This document shows positions 32,862-43,869 of a stretch of 58,495 nt of DNA, in pieces; within the stretch, counting starts at the first letter, position 1, and every line of letters starts with the position of its first letter. The position numbers and the translations under genes are program-made. Source of the DNA: Haplosporangium gracile (lineage: Eukaryota; Mortierellomycota; Mortierellomycetes; Mortierellales; Mortierellaceae). The notes beneath the pieces were generated by a model. That model saw nothing but the letters and a program-made list of their open reading frames with translations, was not told the DNA's origin and did no database searches. Location: the NCBI GenBank assembly GCA_015499985.1, contig JAAAUF010000141.1, positions 1 through 58,495 of the forward strand, given 5' to 3'.

Positions 32862-35800
32862 ATGGCCCAGCAAAAGGTGTCTTTCAAGAAGTGGTGGAAG
32901 AATATTACAGGGATCAAGGCCGTCAAAGGTAAAAAAGAATATTTCGAATATATTTTATTACCGCGGTAGCACCAGGAAAAATATTAAATTGCTAGCGCGC
33001 TGGCCACGGTGTGAGTTTTTTTTTGTGTGGGAAGTGACTTGGTGACGAGGAAACAGAGAAAGGGGAAAGAGAAGGAGTGAGGGAGCAGAAAAGGGAGGTG
33101 CGTGCGGAATGGCGAGAGAGAGGGTTTTTTACTCTTGTTGTTGTTGTCGCGAATGTAGTTGTGGTGGTTGTGTGGTTTTTTTTGTTTTTTATTTTTGGTG
33201 GCACTGCCATTTCGTGATCGTGTTGGCGTTGGGACTGAATGAAAAGGGACAGAGTCGGTTCAGTGGCAACCAGCCCCGCACACAACACCGCCCAGGGACA
33301 GACAGATGGGGACTGGAAGAGACGTGGGTTACATTCTCCGTTTGTCTCAAACTACTCTCTTTCTTTTCTTCAATCTCTATGGCCGCTCTCAAGGAAACAA
33401 CAACTGGAATCAATCTTGTGGGAGCGAGCTTGTCGCTGTTACTCATTCCTCGTTACCTTATGGAGAAGGAGGAGGACATAACCCCACACAAATAACACAT
33501 AACAAGGTCGCTTTAGAGAGTGTTTCTTTATTATTTTTCCTTCTTAACAAAGGGCCCCTGCGAAAGAGAGTGGAGGGGTTTATTGGAAATACCAAACAAA
33601 CAGAAGCAACAGTCTGTTTCAGCAAACATACAGCAACGATAACAAACGGCAAACAGAGATACTCCAAGAGTATATTACACAGCAAACAAACGAGCATCCG
33701 TCCGAGCACTAGCTTTTTTATTGATTGCCAATGGGCCCGTTTATTATCGTTGTTTTCAGGAGGATCTCTCGTTGGCTGACAATTAGCTTAATATCCTCAT
33801 CAATCTTATTAGTCGGACTCTTTCATATCGATCTTGTCGACTCGATCCAGTATGCAGGCGTACCTGTCAATGTGACCATCAACGGCAAGACAAGATGTCA
33901 GGGTTACATCCCCACCATCGTCAACAAGTGCGGCTGGTATTTGAAGGAACAAGGTGAGTCTCTTTTTTCAATTGCTTTTTTATTCTCCCTGATGCTACTT
34001 GCTGCCTTATTGCTTATTGACATTTCTGATGTCCTGCTGTTGCTGTTGTTGTTGTTGTTGTTGTTGTTTATGAAAAGGGAAGGTCCTCGCGTGTTTAGCA
34101 TTAAGACTAATAACCTAATTAAATATTAAAATCAATTTAGCGACGCAAACCCGAGGCATCTTTCGAGTGAGCGGCTCTGCCAAACGAGTCTCCGAATTGC
34201 AGATCATCTTTGACACTCCTCCCAATTACGGAAGCCAGCTGGAATGGACAGGATTCACAGTGCACGATGCCTCAAACGTCCTCCGCAGATATCTCAACCA
34301 CCTCCCCGACCCTGTCATCACCCTCGAATACTATGAAAAATTCCGCGATGTCCATCGTATGTTTGCTTCTTTCTTTCGTTGCTGATCTTCAGAGCGATTG
34401 AGCGGGAAAAATAACGCGCGCATCAATGGACAGAGTGTGGCTAACCAGGACAAACATATTTTGGATAATTATAGGCAATCTAACGGACGATGAAGAAAAG
34501 ATCGCTGCATATCAGGAATTAATTAGCAAGCTGCCGCCCCCACATGCATGTCTCCTCATGTACCTGCTGGACCTCCTGTCGATCTTTGCGCACCATAGCG
34601 AGGAGAATCTGATGGATTCTAAGAACTTGGCTTCTGTATTTCAACCTGGCGTGATATCGCATCCCAACCACGCCATGTCGCCAGGGGAGTACATGACTTC
34701 GGCCGCTGTTCTCAAATTCCTAATCGACAACCAGAGCAGCTTCACTATGCCCAAGCCCAACATTGACGAAGATGATGAGGAGATGGTCAACTTTGGACTC
34801 GGAAGCCCGCCTCAACGTCGTCTCCCTCCTGGTCCACCTACACGTGGAATGACATTTCATGGAGGATGCGTTACTGCTGCCGACCACGAGCGGATCTACG
34901 ATTCCATATCTGGGCCGGGAATCAGTTTCGATCCAGATGATGCTGCCATCAAACGGCGACTGTCCTTGCAGAGGCCTATTATACCCCGCTCATCATTGCC
35001 TGGCAACACCCCACAACGGAGTCACTCGACCGCCTCTAGTACAAGCAGCCATCACAGCCATTCCAACATCTTTTCATCGACATTTATTGCACGGAGGCGG
35101 TCCAGTAGGAGGTCAAAGACTGCGTCCAATTTGCTCAGCGAAGGCGATCTTCAGGCTATTGCGTCAGAAACAGCTCAAGGTATGCATCAACACAGACATG
35201 TTGTCTTTGGAGTTTAACTCACGGTAATGCTATGCCATTGTACTTACACGAACTTTTAAACTCGAACGTAGATCTGTCTGATATCCCAGAATATCCAAGG
35301 TCGACCGAAGACAGAGTCGATCCCTTGCAGAGGACCTCATCAATTCGTAAAGCAAGCACATCGCCTGTCATATCGTCAGAGGAAACTGGCGACGACTTTT
35401 CATCATACCTCAACCTCCGGAAGCAACTCAAGAGCGAAGGATTGCATCGAGAGCCGTCCATCTGTTGTCAGACGGTCGAGATCCAGTTTCCAGCACCTCC
35501 TATTCAAACGGAAGTTGCGGATTTCAAACCATCTCCACCAACAAACTCTCCTCCTTCTCCATCCGCTTCTGCTCTTCCACCAGCATCCTTGAAATCACCA
35601 CCGACTCATTCGTCAGAACGGTCAAAGCAAAGTTTTGGCGAGTCATTACCAAAAACTGGCAGAAATATCCCTCTTCCATCAACTACGGCCCATGTCCATA
35701 TCCCGGATCGTCCACTCTATCAACACGATGAGGGCTACATTGCTCCTCCACCGCCCTCGCATCGTCAGGAGGGACCACGACTTGGTCTGGGATTGAGGCG

Positions 35801-37556
35801 GATCTCGGGCGCAGGACAGAGTGCTCAGAACTTGATGTCGGACCACAGCGGCACTGTCACCTGGCAGCGACATATCAGCCCCGGTATGGCAATCGCTAGA
35901 GCCAAGAGTAACCCTGGAGAGCTTGTCAGTACTGGATCACGGAACGCAACGCAAGGTACTTCTGGCGGTCATGGTGGTGGACATCAGGCTATGGAGAAGT
36001 TCAAGGGCCTCTTCTCTGGCAGGAATAAGGACAACGACGCTGGCTTAGGAAAGGATGGTGACTTTAAGCCTGAGAAGCGACGCGAGTCACTGACGGACAA
36101 ACAGCGCAAGTACAAGAGTCAAGAAGTCACCTCGTCTCAGTTTCAAGGCACGATAGGATCCGGGTGGCGGGGACCTGTGACGAATCAAACCATTAATAAG
36201 AACGACGGTGTCAAACTCGAGCGACCTTATGTTCAGCCACCGCCACCAATTCCTCGAGAATCTCCACAACGACCAGCTCCCCCTCCACCCGAGGGCTCCT
36301 TAATGGATCTTCTCGACCCTCCTCAGAGAATTGGCCATTCCTCTGGATACACTTCTTCCTCAGGCGGCTCTCGATCTGGCTCACCCTCGCATGGGACATC
36401 CTCAAGGCGCGCCCTCCCTACCAACTCATCGTTCACATCGGCATCGTCGGCCAGCCCGACACCAAGTGCAGATCGATTATACCAAGGACGGGGTCTAGTC
36501 TCTCAAGGAAGCTCGGCGTCGCTTGAACCTGCCGCTCCAGGCGATAATCCTCGTCCACCACAGCGCTCGCCAAGAAACCGATACTCGCCCCAGTTAGACT
36601 CTCTTAACCAAGGCTATTTCCTTCCGGATCACCAACATCACCAACACCAACAACATCTTTCACCTTACGGATCTTCACGCCCATCTCAGCACTCTGGACA
36701 CAGCCCCGACCTCGGATACGACCACGAGGAAGGATATCTATTTGCGCCACCACCACCTCCTTCACACCCTTACGATTCTTCACCCAGGAGCAGGCAAGGG
36801 TCCTTTGGATCCAACCACACTTATGACTCTACTAATAACGTACAACAATTACCTCCTCCCGCGCCGACACCCAAATCCAAGGAGCGCAGGTCTCCTCGTG
36901 AGGGGTCGACCTCCTCCTTCCGTAGGGACGCGACGCCACCACGTACCCGGAGCAACTCGTCAAGGAACTCTTCACCCGTCAACTCGCCATCACTCAAGCC
37001 GTCGTTGGCCCGAAATGTCTCTCATCAAAGCGCAACTGGAACACATGGTTCTAGTGGTGGAAACTATCATGCACCTTCTCCACTCGCGCAGGGTCAAGGT
37101 CATGGTCATGGTCATGGTCATGGCCACGGTTACGGCTATGGATCAGGATCTGGACACTACATTAGTCCATCTCCCTCCAGCCGAGCCCGTAGCCGCGCCC
37201 AAAGTCGCGACGAAAAATACTTTCTCCAACGCACAGACACTGGCGGTAGCATTGGTGGAGGATCTGCAGTGCAGAGGAGCTACGAGCGTGAACGGAGTCG
37301 GTCTGCGGCTGGACTCATCACCTCTCATGCTCCTTCTCCTTCTCCTACTCCTCCCCACCCTCACCAACACCAGCACCAGCACCAGCACCAGCACCAGCAC
37401 CAGCATCAACATCAACATCAACAGCAGCATTCTTCCAGCAATAACAACTCTCCTTCGCTCTATCCATTAGCATCGTTTCCCAATCCTGGCTCGTCACCTT
37501 CGCGGTCTCTCCAGGACAACAATGACACTCCTCGTGGACCCCTTCCTCCTGGTTAA
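32862..37556 (+). CDS. RhoGAP protein of the Sac7/Bag7 type with long disordered tail
   Basis: Five exons: 32862-32928, 33813-33953, 34141-34356, 34475-35179, 35272-37556; 3414 nt, 1137 residues. The RhoGAP domain occupies about residues 22-230: DSIQYAGVPVNV, arginine-finger segment GIFRVSGSAKRV (Arg78), SNVLRRYLNHLPDPVI and KNLASVFQPGVISHP. The SGSAKRV-x-ELQ-x-IFD-x-PPNYG signature is that of yeast Sac7/Bag7, which speed GTP hydrolysis on Rho1 and so limit cell-wall and actin signalling. The remaining 900 residues are Ser/Pro-rich and likely phosphorylated, with polyproline stretches, a GHGHGHGHGYGYG segment and a His-Gln repeat near the end. No BAR, PH or LIM domain is seen. The first intron (884 nt) is long and the first exon encodes only 22 residues, but the phases fit and VSFKKWWKNITG is a plausible start. 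Confidence 0.9.
32929..33812 (+). other. 884-nt first intron of the RhoGAP gene
   Basis: The donor GTAAAA after codon 22 and the acceptor TTATTAG at 33812 keep frame. The inside holds no coding similarity. Positions 33000-33200 are G/T-rich on the plus strand. Confidence 0.6.
37085..37430 (+). repeat. In-frame histidine-rich codon repeats in the RhoGAP tail
   Basis: GGTCATGGTCATG-type units (37090-37140) encode Gly-His repeats. CACCAG and CATCAA units (37364-37425) encode about ten His-Gln pairs. Both stay in frame. Confidence 0.9.
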
Positions 37557-37717
37557 AATAATAAAAACGCCTCAATTTTGATTCGCTCTCAATTTCACTT
37601 TTTACTTTCACTTTTTGTTTCTTGACATTGCTGTTGCAACGCATAACAATGACATTTTTAACATACAAAAAAATTGAAGCTATTAGTTTTTATCCATGTT
37701 GAAACGATGGTTTTTTT

Positions 37718-40098
37718 TTATTCCCAAGGGTTATCAAAGACCTCTTGGGCAGAAATATCCTTATCGAGGGCATCCTTGGGCATCTGCATCAAAGCCAATA
37801 CCTTGGCCGCGCTCTGATTGACAATCGCGCTGGGGCCCAAGAAGTCCGGGTCCTGCGCTGCGGCCTCGACAGCGTCCAGGACGTTCCATGATGATACCGA
37901 AAGCGTTGTTCTCGTTGTACCGTTGTTGAGTTGTGACGATGCTGATGTAGAAGATGTCGTGGAGGGTGGGAATAGGGAGGGAGTGGGTGTGGCGGTACCG
38001 CTTCCTCTGTTGAACGAAGAAGAAGATCGGAGGCCCGCAAACATGTCCTGGAACCCACCGACGTCGTCCTCGAGTGATGGAGGGAGAGGGGTGACAACCG
38101 TGCGGCGAACACTTGAAGAAGAACTGGAACCTAATGAGCGTGGTAATGCGGTGGTGGCGGTGAAGGCAGAGGCAGCTTCAGATTGGGTATAGTCGACGAT
38201 TTTCGGGGCGGGTTCCCTGGTGAGCTTGGTTTCTTCCAAAGAGTCGACCAAGGTGTTCATCCAGGGGTTGGAGCTGTCTGCCACATCTTCGCCCAGAGAA
38301 AAGCCAGATCGCGTCTTGGGTTGGCCCACGGTCCCGGCGCCGATACCTGGTCTGAGGACCGAGGCTGCGGCTGCGATGGCTGCTGCTCCTGCTACCGTTG
38401 ACGCTCCTGTGGTTTTTGATGCGGAAGTTGTACCACTGCTGCTGCTGAGGTAGCTGATGGAGGCTCGCGAATGGCTGAATCCAGAATCCAGAATGCTCGA
38501 AGAGGAAGGTGTTGAGAGGGCGGGTCCCGTCGAGTACAAGCTATCACTCGCGAAAGCAGCTGCCGCATCGTCGTCCGCTGGAATCATCATCGGCACACAT
38601 TTCGAGAGCGGGCTCGGTGAGGACGACGCAGAGACGATATTGTCAAGATGGTCTCGCTCAAACCCGTTCTTGCTCAACAACAGAGGACGTGACGCTGCAG
38701 GTGCAGCAGGAGGAGTGGGCGAAGATGTGCGAGAGATGGATTGGAAGGTCTCAATCGATTGTGAGGATGTTGTTGAGGGGATGGACTGGGGTGTATCCCA
38801 ATCTGAGGAATGGCGAGGAGGTGGGGGCAGTTGAGAGTGAGTCGTCGTCAGGGGGTTGAAGATCGGGTCAGAGATCATAGGCGATGTTTCGGCAGCAGTG
38901 GCTGTGATTGTCTGTCGCTGATCTATGCTTGTTCTTGTAATGACGCGTCGAGCGAGTGACGAAGTCGTCGAAGAGGAAGTTGATGATGGAATCAACGGTA
39001 ACGACGCCGCCTCCTTGATGTTGCTTCCTGCTGCTCCTGCTCCTGCTCCTGCTCCAGATGCCGCGGGCTTGGTAGTGATGCCAGATCTCAAAGTCGTCGA
39101 AGAGTCCACCACAGAAACATCCTGGCTCCTTGCGCTTCTACTGCTTCGGACACTCTCGTGGCTCTTGGTACTGGCTTGGCTGTTAGTTCGTGTCAGGGGA
39201 GCTGTCGACAATGGCGACAGTACATCGTCATTCTCCTTGGCCTTGGCACTAAAATCACCAAGAGGTCCGCCCAGTGGAGAAGCATCCGCGTCGAGAAAAC
39301 TCGTGTTATTTCCAGCCCTAGTCGAGTTACCGCCCATGGGGGGTGTAGGGACGCGTGAAGATGATTGTTGTTGCGTGGTTGTGGTGTTATTGCTGTTCCT
39401 GGACAAGGGTGGGGTCGAAGTTCTCCTGGACACCGACGAGTTGCTGTTGGTCGACCCGCCACCACTATCGCCAAAGAGCAGATCCCGCTTTGCAGCCGAT
39501 AAAGTCGGTGTAGGTGTGCTATCAAACAACGATCCACCACTAACGTTTCCAGAGTCGCTACCTCCACCTCCTCCAGTCAAGGAAGAAAAGAGTGAATGAT
39601 TTTGAAGTCTTGAGGAGCTACGCGAGTTGGATCCTGAGGTGGGCGGTGAGACGCCCCTGGAGGCTGTGGCTGTTGCTGCTGTTGCTGCTGTTGCTGAAGG
39701 TGGTGGTGAAAGGGTTGCTTTGGCGGTTGAGGAGCCCCCACGAGTTGTTGCGGTGGTTGCGGTGATAGGGGGGATGAATGCCGCGAGAGGGTCCTTGTAC
39801 AAGTCGCCTGAGCCTGAGAGGCGGTTCTCCCTGCTGGATATTGACGAATTGTCTATATGTTTGATTGGAGAGTATTGGTGTGTGTTTTTTTGTTGGCAAC
39901 GTGTTTATTTTTTAATATTTGTTCTTAGGCCATAATATTGTCTTTGACAAGGAGCATTGGCCAAGTCATAGCATGATAGGAAACAAAGGGGGAAGAGGTG
40001 GAAGGAGTGGGGAAGAGAGGGAAGGAAGGGTTTATTCGCTTACCACTATCACCGAAGAGATGACCGAACTTTGAGTTGACAGCTCCCTTGCGTGACAT
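37718..40098 (-). CDS. Unrecognised Ser/Thr/Ala-rich disordered protein
   Basis: Minus-strand exons 40098-40044 and 39852-37718; 2190 nt, 729 residues. Start MSRKGAVNSKFGHLFG, then the junction GDS|DNSSISSREN. I cannot assign a family. The two ends look most protein-like: the N-terminal 55 residues, with LYKDPLAAFIPPI, and the C-terminal 60, with WNVLDAVEAAAQDPDFLGP, NQSAAKVLALMQMPKD and a terminal DNPWE. Between them is some 600 residues of Ser/Thr/Pro/Gly/Ala low complexity with Arg-Ser-Arg phosphorylation-like motifs. There are no membrane segments and no zinc or nucleotide motifs. The conserved-looking short tails joined by a disordered middle suggest a scaffold or adaptor. It is divergent from RAD51, with 402 bases between start codons. 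Confidence 0.75.
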
Positions 40099-40500
40099 TG
40101 AAGAGAGTGAGAGAAGGCGCGCAGGAAGTGTTAAGGTGGGCGAGAGGGGTTGATGAAGAAAAAGGTGTGAAAGAAAGACAGCGATGGGGAAGTTTGTTTC
40201 GTGAGAGGGTGTGTCCATGGCGTTTTGGGCTTGGGTTTTGGGTTCGACCTGAGAGACGAACGTAAGACGTGCATTTCGAAAGGCATTCTCTGACGTCGAT
40301 ACGGACTGGCTTCTGCGTGACTGCCTAGATTTAATTTAAGGATGGGCTTGGCCAACTTTGGTGGCAAACAACAGGCGAAAACGCGTTCGGCGAACTTGAC
40401 CTTTTTTTATTGACCAGCTGAACCAACACACAGACTTTCTTTTCTTTACTCTCATTCACCCATTCACACAGACACAGACACATACACACACTTGCCAACC
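40099..40500. promoter_or_regulatory. Divergent promoter between the disordered-protein gene and RAD51
   Basis: ACGCGT (MluI cell-cycle box type) at 40381-40386 lies 115 bases before the RAD51 start, inside AAAACGCGTTCGGCG. Positions 40440-40495 are C/A/T-rich leader. In budding yeast RAD51 and other replication/repair genes are driven by MBF through such boxes (established there); use here is inferred. Confidence 0.45.
40381..40386. promoter_or_regulatory. MCB-type element (ACGCGT) upstream of RAD51
   Basis: Palindromic ACGCGT lies 115 bases upstream of the RAD51 ATG. It matches the MBF site of yeast S-phase genes. One site only, so evidence is limited. Confidence 0.35.
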
Positions 40501-42456
40501 ATGGAGCACGCACAACAGGAACATAACGTCCAGATCGAAGAGGAAGAGGAGGAGGCTGCCACCCACATGCTCAGTAAGAAGCCAGTCCTTCTCATTCCAG
40601 CCTCAGCAAACAGCGTCCAACTCATTTGACTACACCCAATTGACATCACTCAACAAAGTTCCCCTCTTACGAAACTCGACTAACCACATCTTTTCCACTT
40701 TCTTTTCTTTATTCTTGTCATCAAACAGCTGAGAAGCTCGAGGTAAATGCACTTGTGCTTTCCCTAACTGTTTTCTTCCTCTGCTCCTCTCTCTACTTTC
40801 CCACCTTCCGCAGAAAAAAAGCCGAAACGATACTTCTTGAGAAGTAGCGGAATTATTAATCAGATCCTCTCATTCTTTTGTTGCTCGGTGAATATCTAGG
40901 AGTGTGGAATTCAAGCTGCGGATGTCAAGAAACTGAAGGATGCCGGGTACTACACAGTCGAGTCGATCGCCTTCACACCCAAGAAGACCCTTCTCACTAT
41001 CAAGGGGATCTCCGAAGCCAAGGCGGATAAAATTATCGCAGAAGGTATAATATCCCTCTCTTACTTACTCACACTTGATTTCCTATTTTGAATTTGTTTG
41101 GACTGCGCAAAATCCTGGAGCGGAGAAGAATATCAAAAACTGCTATCAAGAAAGAGAACTATGTCACTTACACGGCTACCTTCCCACACCATGGCATAAC
41201 TATGACAAAATCAGCTTCAAGATTGGTTCCAATGGGGTTCACAACAGCAGCAGAGTTTCATCAACGACGAAGCGGGATGCTGCAGCTCACAACAGGCTCA
41301 GGAGAACTGGACAAGTTACTCGGAGGAGGCATCGAGACGGGCGCCATCACAGAGCTCTTTGGAGAATTTAGGACAGGAAAGTCACAAATTTGTCATATGT
41401 TAGCCGTAACATGTCAGGTAAATCACTTTCGATACAATGAGAACGTATGGGCGATGAGCGTTTATCCAATTTTGCTTATGCGGATGGCTGTGTATGAGTA
41501 TACTAATCGTTGACATTGGTAATGAATTGTATGCAGCTTCCGGTGAGTATGAGTGGAGGTGAAGGAAAGTGTTTGTACATCGACACCGAAGGAACGTTCC
41601 GTCCTGAACGTCTGCTTGCAATCTCAGAGAGGTACGTTTCAACTACTGTGGTAGGGAACTCGCTTCTATCAAGCCATTCTCGTATTTAATGATTTTGTGA
41701 CTAACAGCTTGTTCTCATATTAACATTTATAGATACAACTTGAATGGAGAGGAAGTGCTAGACAATGTCGCGTATGCTCGCGCCTACAACACAGACCATC
41801 AGATGCAGCTGTTGGTACAAGCAGCAGCGATGATGTCAGAGTCAAGATTTGCGCTTCTGATTGTTGATAGTGCAACATCGTTGTATCGAACAGATTTCTC
41901 TGGAAGAGGCGAGCTCTCGGCGCGTCAGATGCATATGGCTCGCTTCCTGAGAAACCTTCAACGCCTTGCCGATGAGGTTAGTAATTATAGATCTTGCTCC
42001 TATTGATTTGAAGGCAATGATTGGAAATGGTGAAAGTGCTGACTCAACTCGTTACACATAAAAATGTTGTAGTTCGGTGTGGCGGTAGTGATCACGAACC
42101 AGGTGGTTGCACAGGTCGATGGAATGGCCATGTTCAGCGCAGACAGCAAGAAGCCCATCGGAGGAAACATTATGGCTCACTCTTCAACGACGAGGTAATT
42201 CATCCTAGGACGCTATGATGAAACGACGTGATCTAATTATCACATTTTTATTGGAGGCCGTAGTCTCCTTATTCGCATGGCTACTTGTTTTTAACAGTCC
42301 GCATGTCTTCTTTGTATACGTGTGAATAGATTGTCGCTTCGCAAGGCCAGAGGCGAGAACCGTGTGTGCAAGATTTACGATTCGCCATGCCTTCCCGAAT
42401 CCGAGGTCCAGTTTTCGATCGGCCCTCACGGTATCGCAGATGCGACCGAGGCTTAA
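40501..42456 (+). CDS. RAD51: RAD51 recombinase
   Basis: Eight exons: 40501-40573, 40729-40742, 40900-41044, 41215-41417, 41537-41631, 41733-41976, 42073-42194, 42330-42456; 1023 nt, 340 residues (human 339). The N-terminal helix-hairpin-helix domain reads [11 protein letters not shown]...[12 protein letters not shown]. Walker A GEFRTGKS is at 127-134, as in human. It is followed by [13 protein letters not shown], the Walker B strand [61 protein letters not shown] and [10 protein letters not shown]. It forms ATP-dependent filaments on single-stranded DNA and catalyses strand exchange in double-strand-break repair. The ATP- and DNA-binding residues I can check are intact. Exon 2 is a 14-nt microexon (TEKLE) needed to keep frame. 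The N-terminus is short and acidic ([14 protein letters not shown]), like that of animal RAD51 and unlike the longer yeast one. Confidence 0.97.
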
Positions 42457-42994
42457 AAGGACAGATATTTTTTGGCCGAACTTACCAAGGATTATTCTCA
42501 TTTCCACACCTTGGCAACAAACAAACAAGCAAAAATTGCTTTTTTTTATTTTTTATTTTGGCGAAGGTTAATTTCCACGCGATCTCCTTGCTGTTCGTCT
42601 CATCGTTCTTCTGGTGGCAGGTTCTTGGACAAAAATCACGTCATTTCGTCTAGCTTTGTATTGCTTTTCCATCTAAACTTTTGTACTTTTTTTCTTGCTT
42701 TCGTTCAAACACATTAAAAATAACAAATAAAAAACATAAAAAGAGGGGTCATCATTTCATGGTCGTTGCGAGATTGGGAGAGGCGTTTTGGTATTTTTTT
42801 CGCAGCTGGGCTGTTTTTTCATTACTTTTGGGATGTTTGTCTTTGGATGGGATATGGTGAAAGAAAGATGAAGAGGTCTGTCAGAGAGAGAGAGAGAGAG
42901 AGAGAACGCAGCGTCAGGGAGATGACTGTTTGTTCTTGAAATGCTTTCCTGCTGGCCTTCTCCGTAATCAACGGTCTCCTCCTCCTCCTCCTCC
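42457..42994. other. Convergent 3' flanks of RAD51 and the rhodanese gene
   Basis: AT-rich spacer with AAATAACAAATAAAAAACATAAAA at 42716-42739 as a likely RAD51 polyadenylation region and an AG array at 42882-42905. No gene is seen. Confidence 0.5.
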
Positions 42995-43685
42995 TCAGTA
43001 CTGATCCTCAATCCAGTACTCGGCCTCATAGTCCTCGATCAAATTCTTGTCATTCTTGTACTGTCTCTGCCACTCTCCAAATCCGCCCCTCAGGATATTG
43101 ACCTGCTGTGTCAGGGGGCCTTTGTTGGCCGCCTCAACCGCTGCACGTTCTGTCGCAGCCACCTCTGCAGCTGCAGCAGCTGAAGCATCGTCACGAGCAG
43201 CAAGGGCCTCGGCCCAGCGGTTAGCGGCTTTGGGGCCTCGTACTTGGGACAGAGCGCAGTGGAAGATTAGTTGGGGGACGGCTTTGTATTCCTCGATCAG
43301 GGTAGGGAGCTTTCCGGGCAGTTCTTGGGATGGGATGTTGACGCTTCCGCGGATATGGCCTCCCTATTGTCATATATATTTTGAAACATGATGTTGAAGA
43401 TGGAGCGGTTAGATACGGTTGAGTGAGAAAACAAAGACGAGGATATGGCAGTATGTGGTTTCCGGTTCTCAATGTTTTTGCTATTGGTGTTGTTGCGGTT
43501 GTTGGTGTTGTTGTTATTGTTGTGGCATGAGTTTAACGGTGGAAGGAGCGAATGAGACTTACGATGTAGTCGGAATCGCGGACATCGATGACGAGGTAGT
43601 CCTTTCCGGGAACCTTGGACTTGTCCTCCAAGAGGTCTTTGACGAATTCCCCGTCGACAAACGTAGGTCGCGTGTATGTAGACAT
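42995..43685 (-). CDS. Rhodanese-fold Cdc25-like phosphatase (Ych1/Ibp1/Arr2 type)
   Basis: Minus-strand exons 43685-43563 and 43363-42995; 492 nt, 163 residues, typical of single-domain Cdc25-like proteins. Motifs: YLVIDVRDSDYIGGHIRGSVNIP (rhodanese CH2A/CH2B segments, with the intron exactly between I and GG), then the active loop HCALSQVRGPKAA with Cys77 and Arg83. This is the H-C-x5-R pattern of tyrosine phosphatases and Acr2-type arsenate reductases. It ends with ILRGGFGEWQRQY, the usual GG-F-W motif. Relatives are yeast Ych1/Arr2 and fission yeast Ibp1. An arsenate reductase role is possible but cannot be told from phosphatase by sequence. A short Ala-rich insert (about residues 95-115) is unusual. 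Confidence 0.92.
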
Positions 43686-43869
43686 GGCTGCAAGTGAATG
43701 CGTGATGAAGAGAAAAGGAAGGTTTGATGAACGCTTTAAATTTGGACGCGAGAAGAAAAGAAGCAGCATTTTATCCTTTGGCATTCCGTCCCTGAAAATC
43801 ACACCATCAGCGTCATCGCGCATTTTGATTTATTTTTTATTTTTTTTGCTGGCCTTCAAGATCAAAGGG

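Noticed and set aside
38925..39599. Plus-strand frame of 224 residues opposite the disordered-protein gene
   Set aside because: Antisense shadow of the Ser/Thr/Ala codon repeats; the minus-strand reading has proper exon ends.
41088..41214. Coding sequence directly upstream of the RAD51 LVPMGF exon
   Set aside because: The open frame continues by chance into intron 3; the AAATCAG acceptor gives the family sequence [10 protein letters not shown] in phase.
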